Below, piece by piece: positions 8,586 to 17,356 of a stretch of DNA of 64,000 bases (the first letter of the stretch is position 1; each line of letters begins with the position of its first letter). The stretch lies in assembly GCA_948976265.1 (NCBI GenBank), contig CARFUA010000003.1, positions 145,274 to 209,273 of the forward strand. The letters run 5' to 3'. Position numbers and translations under genes: made by a program. Source of the stretch: an uncultured Clostridia bacterium (GTDB lineage Bacteria > Bacillota > Clostridia > TANB77 > CAG-508). The notes under the pieces are model-generated. The model did no database searches and had not been told where the DNA came from. It saw nothing but the letters and a program-made list of their open reading frames with translations.

Positions 8586-9525
8586 AATTGTGCAAGATTT
8601 ATTGTTAAATTATACAGATGATGTATTAAATACAGAATCGAAAAAATTGGTGGAAAAACATTTGACAGAATGTGAAAAATGTAAAAAGAGATTGAGTCTG
8701 ATACAAAGTGAATTGTGCGAAAATCAGGAAAGCCAAAAAGCACAAATTGATTATTTGAAAAAAGTGCGTTTGAAAAATAAACTCAAATCGTTTTTTGGGG
8801 CAATTATGATTTTGATTTTGATTTTTGCTGGATGGTATTTTTATAAACTTTCGATTATTCAACGAGTTTGTAGAAGAGTAGAGAACCAATTTGCGGGTGA
8901 AAATTTTTATATAGAAACGATTACAGCAAATTCAGAAAATAGCGTGGCAGTTTATAAAACTTGGTATAAAGACGGAAAATATAAGATAGAGAGTTTTATT
9001 AAAAATGAGGAAGAACTTTTGCAAACCTTTGAAACGCGTTATGGAAATATCAGAGAAAATGCGAAAGAAGAATATTTGGTAAATGTTGAAGAAAAGAAAG
9101 TGAAAAAAGAAAAGCAATTGACAGAAAAAAGTAAAAATGAATTTGTGTATGCGCAAAGTAATTTTGTTTTGAAGAGTGTGCCACAATATTGGATTCGTAA
9201 ATTGGGTGAACCGTTTTATGTGAAAATTTCAACCGACCATAAAGAAATTGGGCGAAAATATTATGTGTTTGATTTTGGAGAGACCAAAAAATGGGTGGAT
9301 AGAGAAACTGGTTTGCCCATTATGAGTTTTGGTGAAGTGACATCCGTATCGTACTATAAAGATACCAAAATTCCGAAGGAAAAATTTGAAAGCATCACAG
9401 AATATCGTTATCAATTTGGAGAGGTAAAAGAAGAAGATGTGAAGATGCCAAATTTAGAAGGTTATGAGTGGGATGAATTGGATTGGGAGAAAGAAATGAA
9501 AAAACTACTAGAGAGCAGAAATTAA
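8563..9525 (+). CDS. Anti-sigma factor with zinc-finger (zf-HC2) domain
   Basis: A 320-residue single-pass membrane protein. The N-terminal 45 residues form a zf-HC2 anti-sigma domain (HLTECEKCKK, the HxxxCxxC motif). A membrane helix spans about residues 77-96 (FFGAIMILILIFAGWYFY). The external part is a beta-rich domain ending in ETGLP...YRYQFGEVKEEDV, which resembles the product at 30168-30836. It should hold the upstream ECF sigma factor at the membrane until an envelope signal releases it. Confidence 0.85.
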   Translation: MEKKTECEIVQDLLLNYTDDVLNTESKKLVEKHLTECEKCKKRLSLIQSELCENQESQKAQIDYLKKVRLKNKLKSFFGAIMILILIFAGWYFYKLSIIQRVCRRVENQFAGENFYIETITANSENSVAVYKTWYKDGKYKIESFIKNEEELLQTFETRYGNIRENAKEEYLVNVEEKKVKKEKQLTEKSKNEFVYAQSNFVLKSVPQYWIRKLGEPFYVKISTDHKEIGRKYYVFDFGETKKWVDRETGLPIMSFGEVTSVSYYKDTKIPKEKFESITEYRYQFGEVKEEDVKMPNLEGYEWDELDWEKEMKKLLESRN

Positions 9526-9541
9526 AACTGCTCTTCTTTTT
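9512..9541 (+). terminator. Rho-independent terminator
   Basis: AGAGCAG (9512-9518) pairs with CTGCTCT (9529-9535), followed by TCTTTTTC. The stop codon of the anti-sigma gene lies in the loop. Confidence 0.8.
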
Positions 9542-9641
9542 CAAATGATATAAGACAAAAATAATAAAAAAACTGCAACCTTTTTTCAAAATTTGACAAT
9601 ATAATAATGAAGGTACCTAAAAATAAAGGAGTTTTGCTAAA

Positions 9642-10187
9642 TTGAAAACGAATCATGAAATTAAGAATTATAAAAATCAAAACAAGTTAGATTTAGAAAA
9701 AATAATTGATGAATATAGCGGGTATGTATATAAAATAATTGAAAATGCAAATGTTGCATGTTTGCTGAAAGAAGATAGGGAAGAAATTTTAGCTGATACA
9801 TTTTTTATTTTATGGAAAAATACAAAAAAGCTCGATGATGAAAAAGCTTTAAAACCTTATATTGCAGGAATTGTTAAAAATCTAATTCGAGAAAAACGAA
9901 GAAAGTCATCGTACCATAAAGAATTTTCTGAAATTGACAACGATTTTCCTGACGTAACTGAAATGAACATAGTTTGCGAAGAGCGAGAAACGATATATTT
10001 GATTGAAAAATCACTCAATAAAATGAAAAGCGAAGATGTGGAAATTTTCAAATTGTATTATTATTCCGCTAGAAAAATTCGAGAGATTTCAAACATATTA
10101 GGTATTTCAGAATTTAGCGTAAAATCCAAATTGCATCGAATGCGCAGCAAAATTAAAAGAGATTTAGAAAAAGGAGGATATAGATAA
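9642..10187 (+). CDS. ECF-type RNA polymerase sigma factor
   Basis: A second ECF sigma factor, 181 residues. Region 2 includes DREEILADTFFILWKNTKKL and YIAGIVKNLIREKRRK; region 4 includes ARKIREISNILGISEFSVKSKLHRMRSKI. The start is TTG 9642, preceded by AAAGGAG; no other in-frame start precedes region 2. It is followed after 1 bp by a DUF4179-like membrane protein, the usual anti-sigma partner for this type. Confidence 0.88.
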   Translation: MKTNHEIKNYKNQNKLDLEKIIDEYSGYVYKIIENANVACLLKEDREEILADTFFILWKNTKKLDDEKALKPYIAGIVKNLIREKRRKSSYHKEFSEIDNDFPDVTEMNIVCEERETIYLIEKSLNKMKSEDVEIFKLYYYSARKIREISNILGISEFSVKSKLHRMRSKIKRDLEKGGYR

Positions 10188-10188
10188 A

Positions 10189-11475
10189 ATGGATAAACAA
10201 GAAATTATCAATCGTGTCAAATTGAAAGTTTCTATATCTAACTTTCAAAAGGAGGAAAAAATAGAAATGCCAAAACGTAGTCATGTTTTAAAATCAACAG
10301 CAGTTGCTTGTCTTATTCTAATTTCCATTTCTGGAATGGTGTTTGCCAAAGAGATTTCTACGAAAATTTACGACAATTTTTTTTGCACTGGAAATGGCGT
10401 AGCAACAGCAATTCAGGAAGGCTATATTGCAAAAAATCAGTCAGAATACACCAATTCTACCGCTGAATTTTCCAATGAAGATACAGGAATTGTCATCGAA
10501 AATTCTTCTGTCAAAGTAAAAGTACAAGATATTGTCATGGACGATTTTAATTTAAGTGCTAAAATCGTAGTGGATTTGCCAGCAGAAGTTTTGGAACAAA
10601 TTCCTGCGAAAGATATTTGGGAAATGAATTTTCCAGATTTAATCGTTAGTGACGAAGATGAAAATGTTTTATTTGGAATGGATTATATGGGTTCTCTTAA
10701 ACAATATTTTAAAGAACATTTTAACGAAGAAGATTTTGATAAAATACTGGACCATGAAAAATTTTATAATAGTGGATTAAACAATTTTATTAATAACAGA
10801 GGCAGTATGCCAGTAGAAGTTATTTATAATATGTATACGGAAAATCCAAATCATTATCCGAAAAGTAAGAAATTGAAGTTTGCGTTTACGAAAATTGCTC
10901 TTTCCAATTCTGAAAAAGCAACTTCAGGAAAGGAAGAAATCACCATAAAAGGAAATTGGGAAGTAGAAGTGGATTTACCAAGTAAATTTTATAATCGAGA
11001 AACTTATATTTACAGAGCAGTTGACAACGAAAACGCAGAAGATAAACTATTAAGTTGTGCTGTTTACAATACAAATACAACTGTTGAACTTGCATTAAAA
11101 TCAGAAAAGCAGCCCCAATTTTCACCTTATACAACAATTTCTGCTTTGTTAAACGAAGGAGAACCAACTGACGCAATCAAAGATTATATTATGCAAAAAG
11201 TTTATAGTACAGAAGAATATCAAGAATATGTGAAAGAACAGCATAAACTTTATGATACGCAAAATATTTACATCGAAAATGCCAGAGGCGAGAAATTTGG
11301 ATTCACGCAAGGACCTATTCCGAATGGAGGAGGCTCGATTGATGAAGAAGGATTTTTCCGTCCAACCTGTATGCTTGATTTAACCCAAAAAGACGCAACC
11401 GATGAAATGACTTTGCATTTGAATTATTTAGAAAGAGATATTGAAATCAAATTGCAAAGAGAAAAGGAGGAATAA
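10189..11475 (+). CDS. DUF4179-like membrane protein, probable anti-sigma factor
   Basis: A 428-residue protein with a short cytosolic N terminus (about 40 residues), one membrane helix at about 44-62 (STAVACLILISISGMVFA) and a large external beta-rich region. Clostridial ECF sigma factors are often followed by DUF4179 proteins of this architecture, which are thought to act as anti-sigma factors. The gene starts directly after the sigma gene stop and is followed by a secreted protein, so the three form an operon. The assignment rests on layout and general resemblance. Confidence 0.65.
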   Translation: MDKQEIINRVKLKVSISNFQKEEKIEMPKRSHVLKSTAVACLILISISGMVFAKEISTKIYDNFFCTGNGVATAIQEGYIAKNQSEYTNSTAEFSNEDTGIVIENSSVKVKVQDIVMDDFNLSAKIVVDLPAEVLEQIPAKDIWEMNFPDLIVSDEDENVLFGMDYMGSLKQYFKEHFNEEDFDKILDHEKFYNSGLNNFINNRGSMPVEVIYNMYTENPNHYPKSKKLKFAFTKIALSNSEKATSGKEEITIKGNWEVEVDLPSKFYNRETYIYRAVDNENAEDKLLSCAVYNTNTTVELALKSEKQPQFSPYTTISALLNEGEPTDAIKDYIMQKVYSTEEYQEYVKEQHKLYDTQNIYIENARGEKFGFTQGPIPNGGGSIDEEGFFRPTCMLDLTQKDATDEMTLHLNYLERDIEIKLQREKEE

Positions 11476-11476
11476 A

Positions 11477-12145
11477 ATGAAAAAAACAATACAATGTTTT
11501 TGGATAATGGTGATTCTGTTTTTATTATTATTTCCAATGAAAAGTTTGGCTTGGGGAATGGATGAGGTACAAGAGGAGGCAGAAAAAGTTTTTCAAGAAT
11601 GGCTGAATCAATACACCGCTAAAACGGCAAGTGAAGAGGAACGATTAAAAATATATTATTTGACAAATTGTAGTTGCTTTAGCACTTATGAAGCGTTTCA
11701 GGCTGGTGGAGATATTGAGGTAAAAATGGGAGCGTTGGTATATCCTGTGAGTGAAAATAGCAAATGGGCACAATATGAAAAACATGAATATGAAAATCCA
11801 AAAGATGGGATTGGCTATTATGTACCAGATTATTATATGAGAATGTCAAAAGTAGATGGCGAGTACAAAATTGTATATATGGATTTTGTACCAGAAGGAT
11901 ATGACGAATATGTTCAAAAAATGAAGGAAAAGGGAATTGATGTAGAAAATTTGAAGTTGGATGAAATATTAAATCAAGATGCAGAAGAAACCACAGAATT
12001 AATCGAACAAAATGCAGAAACACAAAATTTATCAGCTGAAAATGAAATTGTAGAAAAAACGAGTTTTGGAATTACATTAGTTTGTGGAGTGGTAGTAGCA
12101 GGAGGATTTGTGTTTTTTGGAAAAAAATTTTTTAGAGTAAAATAA
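11477..12145 (+). CDS. Exported protein with C-terminal membrane anchor
   Basis: A 222-residue protein with an N-terminal signal sequence (TIQCFWIMVILFLLLFPMKS) and a C-terminal helix (FGITLVCGVVVAGGFVFFG) followed by KKFFRVK, so it is tethered outside the cell. The middle is acidic and unrecognised. ATG 11477 follows AAGGAGG; an earlier in-frame ATG overlaps the previous gene. It is the last gene of the sigma/DUF4179 operon and could be the target or modulator of that system. Confidence 0.7.
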   Translation: MKKTIQCFWIMVILFLLLFPMKSLAWGMDEVQEEAEKVFQEWLNQYTAKTASEEERLKIYYLTNCSCFSTYEAFQAGGDIEVKMGALVYPVSENSKWAQYEKHEYENPKDGIGYYVPDYYMRMSKVDGEYKIVYMDFVPEGYDEYVQKMKEKGIDVENLKLDEILNQDAEETTELIEQNAETQNLSAENEIVEKTSFGITLVCGVVVAGGFVFFGKKFFRVK

Positions 12146-12156
12146 AAAATAAAAAG

Positions 12157-12186
12157 CAGATAATTAGTTGATAATTATCTGTTTTT
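12157..12186 (+). terminator. Rho-independent terminator
   Basis: A perfect 10-bp stem, CAGATAATTA (12157-12166) with TAATTATCTG (12172-12181), is followed by TTTTT. Confidence 0.88.
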
Positions 12187-12232
12187 GTGGTAAGATATGA
12201 AAAGTAAAAAAAAGATTGATTGAGGTGAAGAA

Positions 12233-12748
12233 ATGAAAAAAAATCGAACCAACTGGCAAGAATTTTTATTCTACTCTGTTTTTTTGATTTATTTCGTGAT
12301 TTTGATAGCCGTTTTATTTAGAAGTAGTCGTGAAACTAGAATGATAAAATTGGTCCCATTTAGCACTATTCGAACTTTTTTGTCAAAAGATAGAATATTT
12401 CATATTTTTACGATTACAAATGTGCTTGGCAATATTATTTTATTTATGCCAATGGGAATGTATTTTATGGTATTTGCTCAAGATAAAAAAAGTAATAAAA
12501 ATGTTTTATGGATTTGTTTGATGAGTACAGGTGTCGAGCTTTTCCAATATGCCTTTAAACTGGGTGTAGGCGATATTGATGATGTAATTTTAAATACGTT
12601 GGGTGGATACTTGGGAATTTTGATGTATCGAATTATATTATCCAAATTAAAAGAAGAACAAAAAGTAAAGGAATTAATCACGAATATTGCGCCAATTGGC
12701 GTAGTGATGAGTTTTATGGTTTTGTTCTTATTAAAAGGCAGATTTTAA
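12233..12748 (+). CDS. VanZ family membrane protein
   Basis: A 171-residue integral membrane protein of the VanZ family. Family features are the N-terminal helix, KLVPFSTIRTF, NVLGNIILFMPMGMY and the conserved acidic GVELFQYAFKLGVGDIDDVILNTLGGYLG. Four to five membrane helices are expected. VanZ of the vancomycin clusters gives low-level teicoplanin resistance; in most genomes, as here, it is an isolated gene of unknown role. GAGGTG precedes the start. Confidence 0.88.
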   Translation: MKKNRTNWQEFLFYSVFLIYFVILIAVLFRSSRETRMIKLVPFSTIRTFLSKDRIFHIFTITNVLGNIILFMPMGMYFMVFAQDKKSNKNVLWICLMSTGVELFQYAFKLGVGDIDDVILNTLGGYLGILMYRIILSKLKEEQKVKELITNIAPIGVVMSFMVLFLLKGRF

Positions 12749-12762
12749 TATCTGTTTTTTTT
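12739..12762 (+). terminator. Rho-independent terminator
   Basis: CAGAT (12739-12743) pairs with ATCTG (12750-12754), followed by eight T residues. The LemA-like gene promoter begins 7 bp later. Confidence 0.7.
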
Positions 12763-12768
12763 AGGTAT

Positions 12769-12797
12769 TTGACTTTTTATGTAAAAAATGATAAAAT
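12769..12797 (+). promoter_or_regulatory. Dyad-spacer promoter of the LemA-like gene
   Basis: TTGACT, 17 bp, TAAAAT. The spacer holds the perfect dyad TTTTTA-TG-TAAAAA (12774-12787). Confidence 0.75.
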
Positions 12798-12850
12798 ATC
12801 CCCATACATTTTTGTTGTAAAATAATCAGAAGACATAAGGAGGATTCAAA

Positions 12851-13372
12851 ATGAAAAAAATAATGATTATTGTAGTGGTTTTGGCGGTGTTAGGTGTTTA
12901 TTTTAAAGAAGTCAAAAGGGAAATTGTTGATTTGAAAGCCAATGTAGAGGTGCAAGAAGCTCAGCTGCAAGAATGCTTGCGACATCGGAGTGAGTTGGGT
13001 TCCCAGCTGGTAGAAGTTATGCGAGATTATGCAGAGCCAATACTTTTACTCAAAGCCAGCAATGCCAGTATTGGACTGGAAGGAAGCTTTGATAGTTATG
13101 ATTTTGAAGCTATGGGTGAGGCAGGGAATGAATTGGAGGCTGCCATTAACGAATTAATGTCGGTCACAAGTTCTGAATTGGAGGAAAATGTAGATTTCCT
13201 TAATTTACAAGAGGAATTGGCCTATAATAAAGAGGAAATCTTAGAAATAAGAGAAATTTATCTTGAGAGAGCAAAACAGTATGATGAAAAAATACAAACA
13301 TTTCCAGCCAGTTTTGTAGCTTGGTATATCGCATATTATCCTACGCGATACATAGAAATTGATTTTGATTAA
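12851..13372 (+). CDS. LemA family protein
   Basis: A 173-residue LemA-family protein, anchored by an N-terminal helix (IMIIVVVLAVLGVYF) with a coiled-coil body outside or inside the membrane. Family landmarks are QLQECLRHRSELGSQLVE, VDFLNLQEEL, the YDEKIQTFP motif and the final YIEID. The role of LemA proteins is unclear. The Arg in the conserved RxEL segment is encoded by an in-frame CGG at 12986-12988, read normally: frame 0 continues into the conserved C terminus. This contrasts with native genes, where CGG coincides with +1 shifts. Codon style is also less AT-biased. Confidence 0.82.
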   Translation: MKKIMIIVVVLAVLGVYFKEVKREIVDLKANVEVQEAQLQECLRHRSELGSQLVEVMRDYAEPILLLKASNASIGLEGSFDSYDFEAMGEAGNELEAAINELMSVTSSELEENVDFLNLQEELAYNKEEILEIREIYLERAKQYDEKIQTFPASFVAWYIAYYPTRYIEIDFD

Positions 13373-13382
13373 TTTTTCCTGA

Positions 13383-13428
13383 AAAAGTCGTGGAATAGTG
13401 TAAATGAACTGTTTCACGGCTTTTTTAA
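13383..13428 (+). terminator. Rho-independent terminator
   Basis: AAAAGTCGTG (13383-13392) pairs with CACGGCTTTT (13415-13424) including one G-U pair, followed by a T run. Confidence 0.78.
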
Positions 13429-13445
13429 TTTTTTTCGAAAAACTC

Positions 13446-13499
13446 TTGACATTTTCTATACCTAGATATACAATGTAACATATATCGATATACAAAGTA
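13446..13499 (+). promoter_or_regulatory. PadR promoter with operator repeats
   Basis: TTGACA (13446-13451), 17 bp, TACAAT (13469-13474). The element GATATACAA occurs twice, at 13465-13473 and 13487-13495, 22 bp apart (two helical turns). A perfect 12-bp palindrome TATATCGATATA lies at 13481-13492 and an imperfect one, TATACCTAGATATA, straddles the -10. These are probably autoregulatory PadR sites. Confidence 0.7.
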
Positions 13500-13515
13500 T
13501 AAAAAGGAGGAAAAC

Positions 13516-13854
13516 ATGAAAATTGACAAAGAATTGCTAAAAGGAAGCACAACAATGCTAATTTTGGAATTGCTAAATGGGGAAGATATGTATGGTTATC
13601 AAATGATGAAACGTTTGCATGAAAAATCAGAAGATGTGTTCGAATTGAAAGAAGGGACTTTATATCCGATTTTACATTCGTTGGAAGAAAAAAGTTTTAT
13701 TTTCTCATATTGGGATGAATCGACAGCGAAAAAAAGGAAATATTACACGATTACAGAACGTGGAAAAACCTACTTAAATGCTAAGAAGGAAGAGTGGAAA
13801 ATTTTCAAAGGCGGAATTGACAAAGTATTAGGAGGTGTTTCATTTGCAAATTAA
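13516..13854 (+). CDS. PadR family transcriptional regulator
   Basis: A 112-residue PadR repressor: winged helix with LELLNGEDMYGYQMMKRL, LKEGTLYPILHSLEEK and KRKYYTITERGKTYL. AAGGAGG precedes ATG 13516. It overlaps the next gene, an FtsW-like membrane protein with an N-terminal prefix domain, so the pair is coupled. PadR genes of this kind usually repress their own operon in response to membrane or drug stress; palindromic operators are visible in the promoter. Confidence 0.92.
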   Translation: MKIDKELLKGSTTMLILELLNGEDMYGYQMMKRLHEKSEDVFELKEGTLYPILHSLEEKSFIFSYWDESTAKKRKYYTITERGKTYLNAKKEEWKIFKGGIDKVLGGVSFAN

Positions 13855-15202
13855 GGAATTTTTGAATTGTATTATGGAGCAAGTAAAGTATGAACCAATT
13901 CGAAAAGAAATTTCGGAGGAGCTGGAAAATCATTTAATAGAGGCAAAAGAAAGTTATATGTTAGAAGGAATGCAAGAACAACAGGCAGAAGCAAAAGCGA
14001 TTCAGCAAATGGGAAAAGCAGAGGAAATTGGTCAAAAATTAAATCAAATTCATCGTCCTAAATTGGATTGGAAATTGTTGATGAATACGATTTTTTTGAT
14101 GTGCTTTGGAGTACTTGTTTTATGGATAAAAGTAACATCAAACGAAAGAATAGAAGGAATGTTTTTTCGATATGGAGTGACACTTGTTTTTGGAATTGTT
14201 GCAAGCATTTACATTTATTTTTTGGATTATCAAAAAATTATCAAAAATGCGAAATATTTTTATGGATTGGCAACAATTTTAATGCTCTTTTCAATGAGGT
14301 TTGGTGTGAGTGTTAATGGTATCAAAAGTTGGATTAATATTGGTGGTTTTTCGATTTCAGTGCCAGTATTAGTGATTCCACTTTATATTTTAGCGTTTAT
14401 TGGATTTCTGGAAAATATGAATCCTCATCAATATTTTAAATTTTCTTTTTCGCAAAATAAGGAAATTAAAATTCGTAAAGATATTTTCAAAATCATTATA
14501 CTAAGCACGATTTCGTTAGGATTGTTATTATGCATACCAGCTATGACTTCGATGATTGTGTTAGGAATCGTTTATTTGGTGATAGCAACAGTAAAATTAT
14601 CCGAATTAAATAAAAACAAAATAAAATGGATAACAGCATTATGGGGAATTCCACTTTTAATGGGAATTTTATGTAGCATTATTTTTATAGAGGCAATGCC
14701 TGTGGAAAGGCTGATTACTTCTTTTCATCCAGAAAGTGACCCAGCAGGTGGCGGTTGGATTGGCATCAATCAAAAAATAATTCTGAATTCTGCCAATGCT
14801 TTTGGAGAGGCAGACGATATGAGCAACAGTTTGGAAATGTTTGATGAAGGAACTAATTTTGCATTTATCTCTATTTTGGCACATTTTGGTTGGATTCCAG
14901 CTTTAGCCATGATAAGCGTAATTGTGACATTTAGCATCAAACTGATGTTAAATGCCGCGAAAATAAAAGACATGACTGGAAAATTGATGATTGTTGGAAT
15001 TTCAAGTTTGTTTATTTTGCAAAGTATTTTCAATTTATTAATGAATTTCAATGTGGGAATGAAATCCGATTTTAATATTCCATTTATTTCTTATGGAAAT
15101 TCAAATTTGTTTGTCAATATGTTATGCTTAGCATTGGTTTTGGCAGTGTACCGAAAAAAAGATTTAATAATTTGTACGAAAAAGCGAGTTATAGAAAGTT
15201 AG
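13844..15202 (+). CDS. FtsW/RodA/SpoVE-like membrane protein with prefix domain
   Basis: A 452-residue polytopic protein. Residues 1-60 are a soluble helical prefix domain (KEISEELENHLIEAKESY) like that found before permeases paired with PadR. About ten membrane helices follow. The C-terminal part has SEDS-like segments such as PAGGGWIGINQKI, FAFISILAHFGWIPALAMI and FNIPFISYGNSNLFVNM. The start is TTG 13844, preceded by AGGAGG and overlapping the PadR stop. It may be a specialised glycosyltransferase-like protein under PadR control. Confidence 0.75.
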   Translation: MQIKEFLNCIMEQVKYEPIRKEISEELENHLIEAKESYMLEGMQEQQAEAKAIQQMGKAEEIGQKLNQIHRPKLDWKLLMNTIFLMCFGVLVLWIKVTSNERIEGMFFRYGVTLVFGIVASIYIYFLDYQKIIKNAKYFYGLATILMLFSMRFGVSVNGIKSWINIGGFSISVPVLVIPLYILAFIGFLENMNPHQYFKFSFSQNKEIKIRKDIFKIIILSTISLGLLLCIPAMTSMIVLGIVYLVIATVKLSELNKNKIKWITALWGIPLLMGILCSIIFIEAMPVERLITSFHPESDPAGGGWIGINQKIILNSANAFGEADDMSNSLEMFDEGTNFAFISILAHFGWIPALAMISVIVTFSIKLMLNAAKIKDMTGKLMIVGISSLFILQSIFNLLMNFNVGMKSDFNIPFISYGNSNLFVNMLCLALVLAVYRKKDLIICTKKRVIES

Positions 15203-15209
15203 TGTATTT

Positions 15210-15240
15210 AAAAGTAAGTAGTGAAAACTACTTACTTTTG
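15210..15240 (+). terminator. Rho-independent terminator
   Basis: A perfect 13-bp stem AAAAGTAAGTAGT / ACTACTTACTTTT closes on a GAAA tetraloop (15223-15226). Confidence 0.82.
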
Positions 15241-15340
15241 ACATTGGAAATAATGTGATTATTTTCATAAAGTGGTTGTAAATTAATTATTTTTCTGATA
15301 TGATAAAATTATAAATTTGAAAGAAGAAATAGGATAAAAA

Positions 15341-15865
15341 ATGAAAAAATATATACTCTATTTTATGTTGTATTCCATTATCGGATGGTGCTATGAGGTT
15401 TTTTTGGAAGTGGTTGTTTATCAATGGGGATTTTCAAATCGAGGTTTTCTATTTGGACCCTATTGCCCTGTGTATGGTTTTGGTGCCTTAACGTTTATTC
15501 TTGCCTTAAAAAGTTTGAAAAGCAAAAAAATTATGTTTCTCAACATAAATATAACACCAATGCTTGTTTTTTTAGGAATTATATTGATTTCTACGTTACT
15601 TGAATTATTGGTAAGTTACATTTTAGAAATGTTTACTGGTGCTTGGTTATGGGATTATAAGTTGTATCGATTTAATTTTCAAGGAAGAATAGCTTTAAAT
15701 CCAAGTATTCGATTTGGAATTGGTGGAATGCTATTTATGTATGGTTTACAACCATTGTTTGAAAAATTATGTAATAAAATACATGAAAAAAAGTTGCAAT
15801 TTACTGCAATAGCTTGTTTTTGTATTATTTTTACAGATTTTATGCTGAAAATAATAAAAATTTAA
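15341..15865 (+). CDS. CmpB-type putative ABC transporter membrane protein
   Basis: A 174-residue membrane protein with four to five helices, matching the ABC_trans_CmpB (PF06541) pattern: IIGWCYEVFLE, NRGFLFGPYCPVYGFGAL, GAWLWDY and the RIALNPSIRFGIGGM region. The family is named as putative permease, but no ATPase is adjacent and the role is unknown. It is followed within 20 bp by the DUF5050-like protein gene, with which it may be cotranscribed. Confidence 0.75.
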   Translation: MKKYILYFMLYSIIGWCYEVFLEVVVYQWGFSNRGFLFGPYCPVYGFGALTFILALKSLKSKKIMFLNINITPMLVFLGIILISTLLELLVSYILEMFTGAWLWDYKLYRFNFQGRIALNPSIRFGIGGMLFMYGLQPLFEKLCNKIHEKKLQFTAIACFCIIFTDFMLKIIKI

Positions 15866-15883
15866 AAAAGAAAGAGGATTTAT

Positions 15884-17356
15884 ATGAAAAAACTAAACAT
15901 GAAATTTTGGAAAAAATTTCTAATCCTTATGCTTTGCATAACTGCGATATTTTTTACTTTTTTGTATTTTGGAATGGGAGGAAAAAGGACAGATGTTGTT
16001 TTAACTGATTATGAAATTTTGCAAGACGGAAACGTTCTAAAATTCAAAGTCAATGTTTCAAGTAGTATGGGATATATTAAAGATTTTCGCGTAAAACAAG
16101 AGAGCGAAAATCTATATCTTACCTTTTATTCTACGTTTGGACTAAACAATAAATGGAATGCAAAAAATGAGTTTGAATTGGAGCTAAATTCATCTTGCAA
16201 AGAGATTTATTTTGACAGCGGAGATGATAAATACAATTTAGTTTTACAAAAAACTTCACAAGGTGATTGGACGAAACCAACAGAAAGAGAAAAGAAAAAT
16301 CCAACTGGTGATAACTTAGTTTCTGAAATTTCAGAAGAAGAAAAATTATGCAGTCTTCAAAAAGGAAGTCGATTTGCTAAATGGGGAAATACTGCAGTTT
16401 ACATGAATGATTTTGATGAAACGATTTATCAATTCAACCTTTCCACAAAAGAATCCAAAAAATTATACAAACCAGAAAAAGGAGCAAACAGTCTGTATTT
16501 TGATGGAGAATTCGTGTATTTTATGCCATATTATTATCGTGGAAAAGGAATCTATAAGTTGGATTTAGAAGGAAATATAACGCAAATTTACAACGGTTCT
16601 TCTCTTAGGCTCTGGCTAACAGAAAACGAAATTTATTTTACAGACCAAATCGGTTTTGATGATATCAACCAAACGCCACAAGGCAATTTGTGCAAAATGA
16701 ACAAAGATGGAACCAACAAAGAAACCATAATCGAAAATGTAAAAAATACGTTTTATTTGGTGGACAATTTTATTTATTATACGGATTTAAACACACGAAG
16801 TATTTATCGAGCCAAAATGGACGGAACAGAAAAAACAGAAATGGCAAAAGGAAGAACATACCTTACTTCTGCGACCAATCAATATATTACTTACATTGAT
16901 TATAACGACGGTGAAAAACAAAGAATTCTGTATTTAGATAATCACCAAAATGATGCGGTTGGACGTTTTGGAAACGTTTTTGATTCACTTTATGGAACGT
17001 ATTTTTATACCAGAAAATTGCTAGATAATCAAAATAATTTAGAAGATGAAAATACTCTATTTTCAGTAGATTTACACAATCATGCTGAACTAGAATGTTG
17101 GAAAGCAGACCAAATTTCACTTGACACGTTAAGTTATGTTTGGAAAGATAATGCCTATTTTAGAGGAAATGGATATTATCGAATCAATATCCATGATAAA
17201 AATGAGAAAGAAACGTTAGATTTTGGTAGCGGATATTTTATTGCGGGTAAATTTTATGGTTTTAAAAGTCAAGATGGAATCTTAACAGAAATGTATTGGT
17301 ATGACTTGGATAATATGAAAAAAGAAATAATTTCAGTAAAGGAGGAAGCGAGATGA
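15884..17356 (+). CDS. Membrane-anchored DUF5050-like beta-propeller protein
   Basis: A 490-residue protein with an N-terminal helix (FLILMLCITAIFFTFLYFG) and a large extracellular part. Residues about 160-480 contain repeats of the DUF5050/beta-propeller type: FDGEFVYFMPYYYRGKGIYK, LTENEIYFTDQ and FIYYTDLNTRSIYRAKMDG. This points to a scaffold or ligand-binding role at the surface. AGAGGA precedes ATG 15884. It ends in an ATGA overlap with the next gene, so the two products probably act together. Confidence 0.7.
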   Translation: MKKLNMKFWKKFLILMLCITAIFFTFLYFGMGGKRTDVVLTDYEILQDGNVLKFKVNVSSSMGYIKDFRVKQESENLYLTFYSTFGLNNKWNAKNEFELELNSSCKEIYFDSGDDKYNLVLQKTSQGDWTKPTEREKKNPTGDNLVSEISEEEKLCSLQKGSRFAKWGNTAVYMNDFDETIYQFNLSTKESKKLYKPEKGANSLYFDGEFVYFMPYYYRGKGIYKLDLEGNITQIYNGSSLRLWLTENEIYFTDQIGFDDINQTPQGNLCKMNKDGTNKETIIENVKNTFYLVDNFIYYTDLNTRSIYRAKMDGTEKTEMAKGRTYLTSATNQYITYIDYNDGEKQRILYLDNHQNDAVGRFGNVFDSLYGTYFYTRKLLDNQNNLEDENTLFSVDLHNHAELECWKADQISLDTLSYVWKDNAYFRGNGYYRINIHDKNEKETLDFGSGYFIAGKFYGFKSQDGILTEMYWYDLDNMKKEIISVKEEAR

